A DNA stretch of 64,000 nt, taken from an uncultured Pelagibacteraceae bacterium. GTDB taxonomy: Bacteria; Pseudomonadota; Alphaproteobacteria; Pelagibacterales; Pelagibacteraceae. The position numbers and the translations under genes are program-made. The notes beneath the pieces were generated by a model. It did not search any database and was not told the origin of the DNA. It was given only the letters and a program-made list of their open reading frames with translations. The stretch covers positions 62,001-126,000 of the forward strand of contig CACGDY010000001.1 in the NCBI GenBank assembly GCA_902571915.1, given 5' to 3'. Shown here in pieces: positions 30,566-41,253 of the stretch. Every line of letters begins with the position of its first letter. Within the stretch, counting starts at the first letter, position 1.

Positions 30566-31899
30566 ATTAATTTTTCGTTATCGAGCCAACTAACATTAAA
30601 ATCGGAATCTAGAAATTTTTTATGATTAAGCAGTTTTTTATGTAAAGGAATAGTTGTAGTGATTCCCTCAATTACAAACTCATCTAATGAACGATTCATT
30701 CTTTGAATAGCTTCTAGTCTATTTCTTCCATGACAAATTAATTTACAAACTAAACTATCATAGTATGGTGTAACCTTGTACCCTTGGTAAATTGCTCCGT
30801 CAACTCTTGTTCTGAAACCTGATGGTTGATGACATAGTCCTATTATTCCTGGGGAGGGTTGAAAGTTTTTACTCGCATCTTCTGCATTAATTCTACATTC
30901 AATTGCATGCCCCCTTGGATTAATATCATTTTGTTTTAATGCTGTGTCCCCGGAGAAAGCTATCCATATTTGCTCTTTTATTATGTCTATTCCAGTTACC
31001 ATTTCTGTCACAGGATGTTCTACTTGGACTCTAGTGTTCATCTCTAAAAAATAAAATTTACCATCCTCATAAATGAATTCTACTGTTCCAGCACCTAAAT
31101 AACCGATTTTTGTCACCATATTTACAGTTCTATCAAAAAGATCTTTTCTTATAACTTCAGTTAAGACTGGACTTGGAGTTTCCTCAATTAATTTTTGATG
31201 CCTTCTTTGAACTGAGCAATCTCTTTCATGTAAATGAACAACTCTATTTTTTCCTGCTAAAATTTGTACCTCTATATGCCTTGGATTCTGAAAAAATTTT
31301 TCTATATAAACCTCATCATTACCAAAATATTTTTTAGCCTCGCTTTTTGCAGTTGAAAATAAACTATCAAACTCTTCCTCTTTTTTAACAATTTTCATTC
31401 CTTTGCCACCACCTCCTCCTGCAGCTTTTATCAAAATTGGAAATCCAATTTTTTTACACAAATTTTTAGCTTCGGAAATATCTTTAATTCCTCCCTCCGA
31501 TCCTTCGATTACTGGTAAACCATTTTCCTTTGCTATTTTTTTTGCTTGAATTTTATCTCCCATCATTTGAATTAGTTTTGATTGAGCGCCTATGAATTTT
31601 ATATTGTTTTCCTCTAATACTTTTGCAAAATTTGCGTTTTCAGATAAAAAACCATAACCTGGATGGACTGCCTCAGAGTTGGTTAGCTCAATAGCAGACA
31701 TTAAAGCAGGAATATTTAAATAACTGTTTGAGGGTTGATGAGGCCCAATACACACACTTTCATCAGCCAGTCTTACGTGCATACTATCTTTATCAACATC
31801 AGAATGAACTGCTACAGTAGAAATTCCCCATTCTTTACATGCCCTTATTATTCTAACTGCTATTTCCCCACGGTTTGCAATTAAAATTTTTTTAAACAT
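30562..31899 (-). CDS. accC: Acetyl-CoA carboxylase, biotin carboxylase
   Basis: FKKILIANRGEIAVRII, AAGGGGGKGMK, FLEMNTRVQVEHPVTE. Confidence 0.98.
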   Translation of the reverse strand: MFKKILIANRGEIAVRIIRACKEWGISTVAVHSDVDKDSMHVRLADESVCIGPHQPSNSYLNIPALMSAIELTNSEAVHPGYGFLSENANFAKVLEENNIKFIGAQSKLIQMMGDKIQAKKIAKENGLPVIEGSEGGIKDISEAKNLCKKIGFPILIKAAGGGGGKGMKIVKKEEEFDSLFSTAKSEAKKYFGNDEVYIEKFFQNPRHIEVQILAGKNRVVHLHERDCSVQRRHQKLIEETPSPVLTEVIRKDLFDRTVNMVTKIGYLGAGTVEFIYEDGKFYFLEMNTRVQVEHPVTEMVTGIDIIKEQIWIAFSGDTALKQNDINPRGHAIECRINAEDASKNFQPSPGIIGLCHQPSGFRTRVDGAIYQGYKVTPYYDSLVCKLICHGRNRLEAIQRMNRSLDEFVIEGITTTIPLHKKLLNHKKFLDSDFNVSWLDNEKLI

Positions 31900-32327
31900 T
31901 ATTCTAAAATGATAAGTGTTTGCCCATACTCAACAGGCTGACCGTCCTCGACACAAACTTTTTTTACTGTTCCATCTGATGTTGAAGGCACATGATTCAT
32001 GGTTTTCATTGCTTCAACTATCATTATTGTGTCACCTTTTTTAATTTTTTTACCCACATCAACAAATTTTTTAGCTCCTGGCTCGGGAGCATGATATGCA
32101 GTACCAATTATAGGAGAAGTAATTGCTTTTCCTGGTAAAGAGTTTTGCTCGTTATTTGATGACTCTGTTTTTTTAATTACTGGTGAATGAGTGTTTTGAT
32201 TATTAAGAGTAATTTTATTTTTTGAAACTTTGATTTTAGTATCTTTCTCAGTATATTCTAATTCTGATAAATTGAATTCATCTAAATAATCACTTAATTC
32301 TTTTATAATTTTTTTATTGATTTTCAT
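31899..32327 (-). CDS. accB: Acetyl-CoA carboxylase, biotin carboxyl carrier protein
   Basis: IVEAMKTMNHV biotinylation motif. Confidence 0.97.
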   Translation of the reverse strand: MKINKKIIKELSDYLDEFNLSELEYTEKDTKIKVSKNKITLNNQNTHSPVIKKTESSNNEQNSLPGKAITSPIIGTAYHAPEPGAKKFVDVGKKIKKGDTIMIVEAMKTMNHVPSTSDGTVKKVCVEDGQPVEYGQTLIILE

Positions 32328-32763
32328 TTTTAAGAATGTTTTGCATTGAAATTATGGCTAAAATATAACCATTAATACCTAATCCAAATATTCCTCCAGT
32401 AACTATATCACTTATAAGAGATTTGTGTCTAAATTTTTCTCTTTTGTAAATATTAGATATATGTAATTCAATAATTGGTTTTTTAAAAATAACTAGAGCA
32501 TCTCTTATCGCAACTGATGTATGTGTAAAACCAGCTGCATTTATTATAATTCCATCAAAATTATTTCTTGCATTCTGTATATAATTTACAATTTCGCCTT
32601 CAATGTTTGATTGTACAAATTCAATTTTAATTCCAAGCTCATTAGATTTTTTCAAGCAAATTTTTTTTAGATCTTCAAAAGATGAAGAGCCATATTGCGA
32701 TTGCTCTCTTTCACCTAATAAATTAAGATTTGGACCATTGACAATAATAATTTTATTATTCAT
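32314..32763 (-). CDS. aroQ: 3-dehydroquinate dehydratase type II
   Basis: IIIVNGPNLNLLGERE, INAAGFTHTSVAIRDAL, ELHISNIYKREKFRHKS; start reassigned to MNNK (M63 of the ORF). Confidence 0.96.
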   Translation of the reverse strand: MNNKIIIVNGPNLNLLGEREQSQYGSSSFEDLKKICLKKSNELGIKIEFVQSNIEGEIVNYIQNARNNFDGIIINAAGFTHTSVAIRDALVIFKKPIIELHISNIYKREKFRHKSLISDIVTGGIFGLGINGYILAIISMQNILKNENQ

Positions 32764-32779
32764 TCTGCATTTATATACG

Positions 32780-32998
32780 ATGAAAAAAATAAAAAAAATA
32801 AAAATAAGGCTTAATGGTAAACTAAAGTCAGTAAATAAAAATATAAGCTTATTAGAATTGACGAATAACATTAAAATACCTTTTAAAAAAGTAGCTATTG
32901 AGCTAAACCAAGTAATAGTAGATAAAAAAAAAATGAGTAAGATTATCATAAAGAATAACGACAGGATTGAAATAGTGCACTTTATTGGAGGCGGATAA
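32780..32998 (+). CDS. thiS: Sulfur carrier protein ThiS
   Basis: ATG at 32780; IKIRLNGKLKSV...VAIELNQVIV...IEIVHFIGGG C-terminal glycines. Confidence 0.9.
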   Translation: MKKIKKIKIRLNGKLKSVNKNISLLELTNNIKIPFKKVAIELNQVIVDKKKMSKIIIKNNDRIEIVHFIGGG

Positions 32999-32999
32999 G

Positions 33000-33773
33000 T
33001 TGAAAAAAGATAATTTTATAATCGCAAAAAAAAAATTTAAATCAAGATTAATTGTAGGGACTGGAAAATATAGATCTATGACAGAATGTGCTAAAGCCAT
33101 TAAAGTTTCTGGTGCAGATATGGTTACTGTTGCAGTCAGAAGAGTAAATATATCTGACAAAAAAAAACCATTATTAATGGATTTTATTGATCCAAAAAAA
33201 ATAACTTATCTACCAAATACTGCTGGATGTTTTAGTTCTTCTGAAGCCTTAAGGACCTTAAGGCTTGCAAGGGAAATTGGGGGCTGGAAATTAGTTAAAC
33301 TTGAAGTTTTAGGAGATAAAAAAAATTTATTCCCGGAGATGATAGAGACTTTAAAGTCCACAGAGGTTTTGACCAAAGAAGGTTTTAAAGTAATGGTTTA
33401 TTGTAATGATGATCCATTGATGGCAAAAAGATTAGAGAACGCTGGAGCTTGCGCGATAATGCCTTTAGCAGCTCCAATAGGTTCAGGGCTCGGAATACAA
33501 AATAAAATAAATATTGAAATAATTAGAAGTCAGACAAAGCTACCTTTAATTATTGACGCAGGTTTAGGACAGGCTTCAGATGCAACAATAGCAATGGAAT
33601 TAGGTTGTGATGGTGTTTTAGTAAATACAGCAATAGCTAAAGCCAAAAATCCTTTTACCATGGCTAATGCGTTTAAGAATGCAGTCATAGCTGGCAGACA
33701 ATCGTTCATTGCTGGAAGAATAAACAAGACAATTTTGGGAAAAGCTTCATCACCTGTAAAAGGAATTATTTAG
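33000..33773 (+). CDS. thiG: Thiazole synthase
   Basis: SRLIVGTGKYRS, TVAVRRVN, LPNTAGCFSSSEA, VLVNTAIAKAKNPFTMA; probable TTG start at 33000. Confidence 0.96.
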   Translation: MKKDNFIIAKKKFKSRLIVGTGKYRSMTECAKAIKVSGADMVTVAVRRVNISDKKKPLLMDFIDPKKITYLPNTAGCFSSSEALRTLRLAREIGGWKLVKLEVLGDKKNLFPEMIETLKSTEVLTKEGFKVMVYCNDDPLMAKRLENAGACAIMPLAAPIGSGLGIQNKINIEIIRSQTKLPLIIDAGLGQASDATIAMELGCDGVLVNTAIAKAKNPFTMANAFKNAVIAGRQSFIAGRINKTILGKASSPVKGII

Positions 33774-35541
33774 CTTTTCCGAAATATCTTTTTTTTCTGT
33801 ATGTCTTTTTTTTATATTTTTTATCTCTAAGATTAATTATTTTGGCGTCTTTTTTTTGAAAATTTAAATTAGATAATTTTTCATAATGTTCTATTAACTC
33901 TAAAGTTTTTTTCGACTTATTTTTAAAATCAATTATATATTCTGGAATTATTAATGTGTTTTCAGTAATTATATCGATTTTAACTTTATTTTTTTTTTCA
34001 AAATAGGTTAAATCTTCAACAAAATTTTCTTTAAGAAAATCAGAAATTTTTTTACACACTTTTAGTTCGACATATTTCGCTTTATTTAAAACTGTTTTTA
34101 ATTCTACTAATTTCAATAACTTTTGTCCAAATGACTCGTCAGTAAGATTAATTTTCCATTTTACTGCACTTTCTCTCAATCTTTGTCTGGACATTTCTAG
34201 TAAACCAAAGTTACTTATTCTTCCAATTTGAATTCTAGCTCTGTCTGATCTGCACTTTTCTTTTAATCTTCTTTCTACTAATTTTCTGTTTCCGTAGCTC
34301 AACATGTCAATAAAGTCTATTATAATAAGTCCAGATAAGTCCCTTATTTTTATTTGCCTTGCTATTTCTTCAGCAGCCTCTAAATTTGTATCGAGAGCTG
34401 TACTTTCAACATTTTTTTGCTTAATTGAACTACCAGAATTTATATCTATTGATACCAAAGCCTCAGTTGGATTTATAACTAAGTAACCACCAGAATTTAA
34501 TTTTATTTCTGACTCAAAAATTTGATTCAGTTTTTGCTCAATTCCTTCCTCTATAAATAATGGAATTTTTCCTCTGTATTTTTTTATTTTTTTTACATGG
34601 CTTGGCATCATCATTTTCATGAAATTCTGAGCTTTTTTATAACCTTCGTTCCCCTCTACCATAATACTCTTAGTTGTTTCATCAAACATATCTCTTAATG
34701 TTCTTTTAATAATTTCGCTTTCTTGATGGATAAGTGTTGGAGCAATTGAGTTAATTGCTTTATCTTTAATTTGGTTCCATGTTTTAATAAGTGTATCAAG
34801 ATCATGTTTAATCTCATTCTTAGTTTTATTACTTCCTGCAGTTCGAACTATTAATCCCATTTCTTTTGGGATATCAATTTCGTTAAGAATTACTCTAATT
34901 TTTTTTCTATCAGCAGGATTAAATATTTTTCTGGATATTCCACCACCTTTTGGAGTGTTAGGCATTAATACGATATACTTTCCAGCTACAGATATGAATG
35001 TGCTTAAAGCAGCTCCTTTTTGACCACGTTCATCCTTAATTACCTGTACTAAAATTACTTGATTGGGTTTAATAACTTCTTGAATTTTATATCTTTTAAA
35101 TTTGTAATTTACAGAATGTTTCCTCTCTTTATCTAAATTATTATTATTTTTTTCTTCTATTTCGTTTTTTTCAATAGGGTCATCAACTTCTAATTTACCT
35201 TCAGCTAAATTTTCTTCATCTTTAGCCTCAACCTCTTTAGATAATTCTTCTCTTGCTTTTTCTTCCTGCTTTTTTATTATTTCTAAATCACTTTTTGGTA
35301 TTTGATAGTAGTCTGACTGAATATCGTTAAATGATAAAAAACCATGTTTTTCTCTACCAAAATCAACAAAAGCAGCTTGTAAGGATGGTTCTATTCTACT
35401 AACTTTTCCTAAATAAATATTATTTTTAATTAAATTATTTTTTAAGCCTTCGTACTCGTAATCTTCAATATTGTTTTTTGATTTAAGTACAACTCTGGTT
35501 TCATTTGGATGCGAAGCATCAATATATAAATTTTTTTCCAT
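33766..35541 (-). CDS. rne: Ribonuclease E/G family protein
   Basis: S1 domain YLGKVSRIEPSLQAAFVDFGREKHGFLSF; SIDINSGS; RDLSGLIIIDFIDM; FGLLEMSRQR. Confidence 0.93.
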   Translation of the reverse strand: MEKNLYIDASHPNETRVVLKSKNNIEDYEYEGLKNNLIKNNIYLGKVSRIEPSLQAAFVDFGREKHGFLSFNDIQSDYYQIPKSDLEIIKKQEEKAREELSKEVEAKDEENLAEGKLEVDDPIEKNEIEEKNNNNLDKERKHSVNYKFKRYKIQEVIKPNQVILVQVIKDERGQKGAALSTFISVAGKYIVLMPNTPKGGGISRKIFNPADRKKIRVILNEIDIPKEMGLIVRTAGSNKTKNEIKHDLDTLIKTWNQIKDKAINSIAPTLIHQESEIIKRTLRDMFDETTKSIMVEGNEGYKKAQNFMKMMMPSHVKKIKKYRGKIPLFIEEGIEQKLNQIFESEIKLNSGGYLVINPTEALVSIDINSGSSIKQKNVESTALDTNLEAAEEIARQIKIRDLSGLIIIDFIDMLSYGNRKLVERRLKEKCRSDRARIQIGRISNFGLLEMSRQRLRESAVKWKINLTDESFGQKLLKLVELKTVLNKAKYVELKVCKKISDFLKENFVEDLTYFEKKNKVKIDIITENTLIIPEYIIDFKNKSKKTLELIEHYEKLSNLNFQKKDAKIINLRDKKYKKKTYRKKRYFGKAK

Positions 35542-35635
35542 AGATTAATTTTTAATTGTTTCATTTAATTATTTTAAATTTTGTTAAATATCGCTGCCTT
35601 ATCTTTACCAAATTCCAGGTTATAATGATACGAAA

Positions 35636-37972
35636 ATGAGCAAATTATTTAAAAATATTTTAATCATATCAGCCTCTTTGTTATTGGTATCATGCATATT
35701 AATATTTAGTATTTTGTGGTCTTTTTCAAATAATATACCAGATTACAAATTTCTGAAGAACTATAAGCCCCCAGTTTCAAGCAAAGTTTACTCTGGAGAC
35801 GGGTATTTGGTGGCTGATTTTTCCAAAGAAAAAAGAATTTTTGTTCCATTTAATTCAATCCCCAAAAATGTAATAAATTCTTTTTTATCTGCCGAAGATA
35901 AAAATTTCTTTTCTCACCCGGGAGTAGATGCAAAAGGCGTTTTGAGAGCTATTATAAATAATATTCAAAATATACTAACTTCTAAGAGACTTGAGGGCGC
36001 ATCAACAATTACTCAACAAGTTGCGAAAAATTTTTTACTTACCAATGAGGTCAGTTTGAATAGAAAAATAAAAGAAGCAATACTAGCTTTTAGAATCGAA
36101 AGAGCTCTTTCGAAAGAAAGAATATTAGAATTGTATTTAAATCAAATATATTTAGGAAGTGGTGCATATGGTGTTGCAGCTGCAAGTTTAGAATATTTCG
36201 ACAAATCAATCAAAGAATTAAATTATTCTGAAGCTGCATTATTAGCTGCTTTGCCAAAGGCACCAAGTAAATATAATCCTTTCAGAAATATAGAATTAGC
36301 TAAATTTAGAAGAGATCTTGTTTTAAAGAATTTACTTGATAATAAATTTTTAGATTTAAAACAATTTGAAAAATTAAAGAAAAAAAAAATTATTCTAAAA
36401 AAAACAAAAAAAGTTTTTTTGGAGGATGCTCAATATTATATAGAGGATGTTAGAAAAAATATTATAGAAAAACTATCTTACGAAAAAGTTTATAATCAAG
36501 GATTTAATATAAACACCCCAATAAATCTAGAATTACAAAAAATCGCCACCGAGTCACTTAGAGATGGTTTGATCCTTTACGACCAAAGAAAAGGCTGGAG
36601 AGGACCTTTAGCAAATAAGAAATATAATATTGATTGGTTTAAAGGACTTGAAAAATTTGAAGTTGAAAAATCAATTAATTGGGAAATTGCAATAGTAAAA
36701 AAAGTGAATCAGTTCTCAGCTATAATTGAGACATCAAAAAAACAAAAGGGCACAATAGAATTTAAGGATATAGCATGGACTAAAAAGGAATTTAGAGAAT
36801 TATTAAAAAAAGGGGATGTAATATACGTTAAAAATATTGGGAATGAATTATTCAGTCTCAAACAAATTCCAAAGATAAATGGAGGGATTGTTGTAATGGA
36901 TCCGTATACGGGAAGAGTTTTAGCTTTGAGTGGTGGTTTTAGTTTTAGAAATAGTGAATTCAATAGAGCTTCACAAGCTAGACGACAACCTGGGTCAGCA
37001 TTTAAACCTTTTGTTTATGCTTTAGCTTTAGAGAATGATTATACACCTTCATCTTTATTTTTAGATGCACCATTAGTTTTAGATCAGGGGTCTGACTTAA
37101 AAATGTGGAAGCCAGAAAATTATGGAAAAAAATTTTATGGACCTTCTACACTGAGAGTTGGTCTAGAAAAATCTAGAAATTTAATGACCGTTAGAATTGC
37201 TCAAAATTTAGGCATTGATAGTGTTGCTAAATTTTCAAAAGATTTAGGAATTTATGAAAACCCTGAACAACTATTATCAATATCACTTGGATCAGCTGAA
37301 ACTACATTACTTAAACTTACATCTGCTTATTCAGCTTTTGCAAATGGAGGGAAATTAGTAAAACCAATTATAATTGATAGAATTCAAGATAGTGAGGGAA
37401 ATACTGTAATTAATAATGAGCAAAGATTTTGTCTTAATTGTTCTAAGATTTCTTATACTAGTAAAGATTATCCAGATATAGATGATAATTATAAAAAAGT
37501 ATTTTCTTCGCAAACTGCTTATCAAGTTACTTCTATATTAGAGGGTGTTATAAAGAGAGGAACTGGAAAAAAATTAAAAAAACTTAAATTAAATTTAGCA
37601 GGGAAAACAGGTACAACAAATGAAAATACTGATGCTTGGTTTATAGGCTATACCTCAAATTTAGTTATAGGTGTATATGTAGGAATGGATAACCCTTCAC
37701 CTTTAGGTAAATTTGAAACTGGCTCTAAAACTGCATTACCTATCTTTGAAAATTTTGTGAAAAATGGTGTTAAAAAATACGATGCAAGACCATTTAAAGT
37801 TTCAGATGGAATCACTCTAATGGTTGTTGATCCAAATACTGGTCAAAAAGCAAAATTTTCGTCGAAAGATACTATTATTGAGGCTTACAAAAGTAAAAAT
37901 ATTCAGGATGGAAAGGTTTTGTATTTAAATAGTAATAGATTAGATACTAATAATATATTAATGTTTTATTAA
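35636..37972 (+). CDS. mrcA: Penicillin-binding protein 1A
   Basis: Transglycosylase EDKNFFSHPGVD; GASTITQQVAKN; transpeptidase QPGSAFKP; AGKTGTTNENTDAWFIGYT. Confidence 0.96.
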   Translation: MSKLFKNILIISASLLLVSCILIFSILWSFSNNIPDYKFLKNYKPPVSSKVYSGDGYLVADFSKEKRIFVPFNSIPKNVINSFLSAEDKNFFSHPGVDAKGVLRAIINNIQNILTSKRLEGASTITQQVAKNFLLTNEVSLNRKIKEAILAFRIERALSKERILELYLNQIYLGSGAYGVAAASLEYFDKSIKELNYSEAALLAALPKAPSKYNPFRNIELAKFRRDLVLKNLLDNKFLDLKQFEKLKKKKIILKKTKKVFLEDAQYYIEDVRKNIIEKLSYEKVYNQGFNINTPINLELQKIATESLRDGLILYDQRKGWRGPLANKKYNIDWFKGLEKFEVEKSINWEIAIVKKVNQFSAIIETSKKQKGTIEFKDIAWTKKEFRELLKKGDVIYVKNIGNELFSLKQIPKINGGIVVMDPYTGRVLALSGGFSFRNSEFNRASQARRQPGSAFKPFVYALALENDYTPSSLFLDAPLVLDQGSDLKMWKPENYGKKFYGPSTLRVGLEKSRNLMTVRIAQNLGIDSVAKFSKDLGIYENPEQLLSISLGSAETTLLKLTSAYSAFANGGKLVKPIIIDRIQDSEGNTVINNEQRFCLNCSKISYTSKDYPDIDDNYKKVFSSQTAYQVTSILEGVIKRGTGKKLKKLKLNLAGKTGTTNENTDAWFIGYTSNLVIGVYVGMDNPSPLGKFETGSKTALPIFENFVKNGVKKYDARPFKVSDGITLMVVDPNTGQKAKFSSKDTIIEAYKSKNIQDGKVLYLNSNRLDTNNILMFY

Positions 37973-39067
37973 TGGAACATAATTTTTTATTTTATAAAAA
38001 AGAAATTGATAAAATCAATTACAGAGTTAAGGAGTATCTTTGAAAAAAATGAAATTTTTTCAAAACTTGATTCTCATAATAAAAAGATAATTGAACCTGA
38101 TTTTTGGCAGAATAAGACTTATTCAAAAAATATAATCAAAGAAAAAAAACTCTTTGAAGATTTAATTAAATCTCTAGATGACTCAAATAAAAAACTTAAT
38201 GATCTTAACGAATTATATCTATTAGCACAGGAAGAGAAAAATCAAAATTTACAAATTGAATTACTAGAAAATATTAAAGAATTGAGATTAGTAGTTAAAA
38301 AAAATGAGATAAAGTGTTTTTTATCCAATGAAACAGACTCTTTAGACTGCTACATAGAAATACATGCTGGGGCTGGAGGGACAGAAAGCCAAGATTGGGC
38401 TGATATGCTGAGAAGAATGTATGTAAAATGGTCTGATAACAAAAAATTTAGATTTAGTCTAATCAGCGAGCATAAAGGTGAGGAGGCAGGAATTAAGTCC
38501 ACAATTATTAAAATTGAGGGAGATTATGTTTATGGTTGGTTAAAAAAAGAGTCGGGTATCCACAGGCTTGTAAGGATTTCACCATTCGACTCAGGTGCAA
38601 GAAGACACACAAGCTTTGCCAGTGTTTGGACTTATCCTGTGATAAATGATGAAATAAATATTGAAATTCAGGAAAAAGATTTGAGAGTGGATACATATCG
38701 TTCTAGTGGTGCTGGTGGACAACATGTTAATACTACTGATAGTGCAGTTAGAATAACACATTTACCTACAAAAATTGTTGTACAATGTCAGAATGAAAGA
38801 TCTCAACACAAAAATAAAGAAACTTGTATAAATATGTTACGAGCTAGACTTTACGATTATGAAATGAAAAAAAAAGAAAAAGAAATTGAAAGCGATCAAG
38901 CTTCAAAGTCTGAGATAGGTTGGGGACATCAAATTAGATCTTACATTTTACAGCCTTATAGACTTGTCAAAGATAATAGAACTAATTTTGAAAGCACCAG
39001 TCCTGATAAAGTTTTAGATGGTCAAATTGACGAGTTTCTAGAGCAATCTTTGTATAAAATAAAATGA
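37972..39067 (+). CDS. prfB: Peptide chain release factor 2, programmed +1 frameshift (join 37972..38040, 38042..39067)
   Basis: RF2 body with GGQHVNTTDSAVRITH. Frame-0 ATG at 37972 reads MEHNFLFYKKEIDKINYRVKEYL then CTT TGA, shifting to GAA in the long ORF. Confidence 0.95.
38032..38043 (+). promoter_or_regulatory. prfB recoding site (internal SD GGAG + TAT CTT TGA)
   Basis: AAGGAGTATCTTTGA parallels E. coli AGGGGGTATCTTTGA with the same 3-nt spacing between SD-like element and CTT. Confidence 0.93.
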
Positions 39068-41253
39068 AAAAAATAATTTTTCGAACTATAGCTTTTTTTT
39101 TATTAGCAATAATTATTATTATTGGCTATGTAAGTTTAATTGGTATAGAAACATCAAGATTTAATAATCAAATATCTGAGCAACTAAAATCTGTTGATAA
39201 AGATCTAGATTTGGAATTAAAAAAAGTTAAAATTTTATTAAACCCAATAAAACTAATTATCAATATTAAAACAGTAGGGGCAAAGGTAAGTTATAAAAAA
39301 AAAAAAATAGATTTAGAGAGTATTAAAACAAATTTATCAATTAAATCAGTCATAAATAATAATTTTGCTTTAAATAATCTAAATATTTCTACCAAATCAA
39401 TTGAGATAAATAATTTTTTGTCTTTTATAAAATCTTTTAAAAATAATCCTCAAATTTATGTTTTAGATAAAATAGTTAATAAAGGCTTTATAATAGCAGA
39501 TATCGATTTAGATTTTGATGAAAATGGAGAAATTAAAAACAATTATAATATTAGAGGCTTTATAAAAGATACAAATTTAAGTTTTCTAAAAAATTATCAA
39601 GTTAAAGATTTAAATTTTGTATTTGATATTACTAGTAATTTGTATTTAATTGAGAATATTAATCTAAAACTTAATCAAATTCCAATAAGCTCAAATAAGA
39701 TTTCATTTGAAAACAAAGGAAATAATTTTCTTGTTGAGGGAGAGCTTAATAATCAAGAGACAAATTTAAATAAAAAAGTAATAAATTTGATTCAAAATCT
39801 TTATTTTAAACATTTTGAAATAAAAAAAATAAAACTTGAGTCAAAAAATAATTTTTTTTTTATCTTAGATCATAAATTTAATGTTAAAAAATTTAAACTT
39901 GAATCGAAAATGGAATTAAAAAATTTAACGTTAATGAATAATCTAAATTTACAAAAATTTTTACCTGATATTAACGAGGAAATAGAAATTACAGACCACC
40001 TATTAGACATTAACTTGGTAGATGAAAATCTAAGTATTAAAGGTAAAGGAAATTTACTTCTACAAAAAAATAAAGATGAAGTTGATTATCTCATAAAAAG
40101 TAAAAATGGAAAAATAGAATTTAATTCTACATTATCAGTTTTAGACAACCCTTTTAAAATTGACATACTTAATTATGAAAAAAATGAAGAGAAAAAATTG
40201 GAAATTAAAGTTTCAGGTCTTAATTATAAAGGAAAGAATACGTTCAATATAATTGAATTCAAACAAAATAAAAATTATTTTTCATTAATAAATTTAATTT
40301 TGACTAATGATTTTAAGATTGAAAAATTTGACAAAATAAAATTAGACTATCTTGATAAAGAAAATACTAAGAATAATTTAACAATAATTAATAAAAAAAA
40401 TAATTATCATATTTCAGGAAAAATTTTTAACTCTAATAGCTTGATTGACAAATTTATTAACGACAGTGAAAATAGGAGTAGTATTTTTGACAAAAACACT
40501 AAATTTATAATTAATATAGATAATGTTTCACTGGATCAAAATAATTCAATTAAAAATCTAAAGGGACAATTATCACTCAAAAAAAATGAGATTGTTGATG
40601 CAGATCTTAATGCTTTTTTTTCAGATAAAGAAAAATTCAGTTTTTCAATTAGATCAGGTGCTGATGGAAAAGTTACAACTTTTTTCATAGATAGAGCTGA
40701 ACCTATCGTAAAAAGGTATAAATTCATTAAAGGTTATGAAAAAGGGAAATTAGATTTTTATTCAGTTAAAAAAGCAGATACTTCTATTTCTACTTTGAAG
40801 ATATATGATTTTAACTTGAAAGAGTTACCAGCCTTAACCAAGCTTTTAACCCTGGCTTCATTACAAGGAATTGCAGACATACTCTCAGGTGAGGGGATTG
40901 GGTTTGATGAGTTTGAAATGAATTTTACAAATAAAGGAAAATTAATGACTATAAATGAAATTTATGCAATAGGCCCTGCAATTTCTATAATGATGGAGGG
41001 ATATGTAGAAAAATCAAAAATAATTAGTTTAAGGGGAACTTTGGTTCCAGCGACAACAATTAATAAAGCAATAGGATCAATTCCTATGCTAGGAAAAATT
41101 TTAGTTGGTACAAAAACAGGTGAAGGAGTATTTGGTGTGAGTTTTAAAATTAAAGGACCACCAAAAAAACTAGAAACTACTGTAAATCCTATTAAAACTT
41201 TGACACCAAGATTTATAACAAGAACTTTAGAAAAAATTAAAAAAACTAATTAA
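39064..41253 (+). CDS. AsmA/YhdP-like large envelope protein
   Basis: N-terminal TM, C-terminal LTLASLQGIADILSGEGIGFDEFEMNFTNKGK...GTLVPATTINKAIGSIPMLGKILVG. Confidence 0.8.
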   Translation: MKKIIFRTIAFFLLAIIIIIGYVSLIGIETSRFNNQISEQLKSVDKDLDLELKKVKILLNPIKLIINIKTVGAKVSYKKKKIDLESIKTNLSIKSVINNNFALNNLNISTKSIEINNFLSFIKSFKNNPQIYVLDKIVNKGFIIADIDLDFDENGEIKNNYNIRGFIKDTNLSFLKNYQVKDLNFVFDITSNLYLIENINLKLNQIPISSNKISFENKGNNFLVEGELNNQETNLNKKVINLIQNLYFKHFEIKKIKLESKNNFFFILDHKFNVKKFKLESKMELKNLTLMNNLNLQKFLPDINEEIEITDHLLDINLVDENLSIKGKGNLLLQKNKDEVDYLIKSKNGKIEFNSTLSVLDNPFKIDILNYEKNEEKKLEIKVSGLNYKGKNTFNIIEFKQNKNYFSLINLILTNDFKIEKFDKIKLDYLDKENTKNNLTIINKKNNYHISGKIFNSNSLIDKFINDSENRSSIFDKNTKFIINIDNVSLDQNNSIKNLKGQLSLKKNEIVDADLNAFFSDKEKFSFSIRSGADGKVTTFFIDRAEPIVKRYKFIKGYEKGKLDFYSVKKADTSISTLKIYDFNLKELPALTKLLTLASLQGIADILSGEGIGFDEFEMNFTNKGKLMTINEIYAIGPAISIMMEGYVEKSKIISLRGTLVPATTINKAIGSIPMLGKILVGTKTGEGVFGVSFKIKGPPKKLETTVNPIKTLTPRFITRTLEKIKKTN

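Noticed and set aside
38508-38696. 62-aa minus ORF within prfB
   Set aside because: Antisense of the RF2 core.
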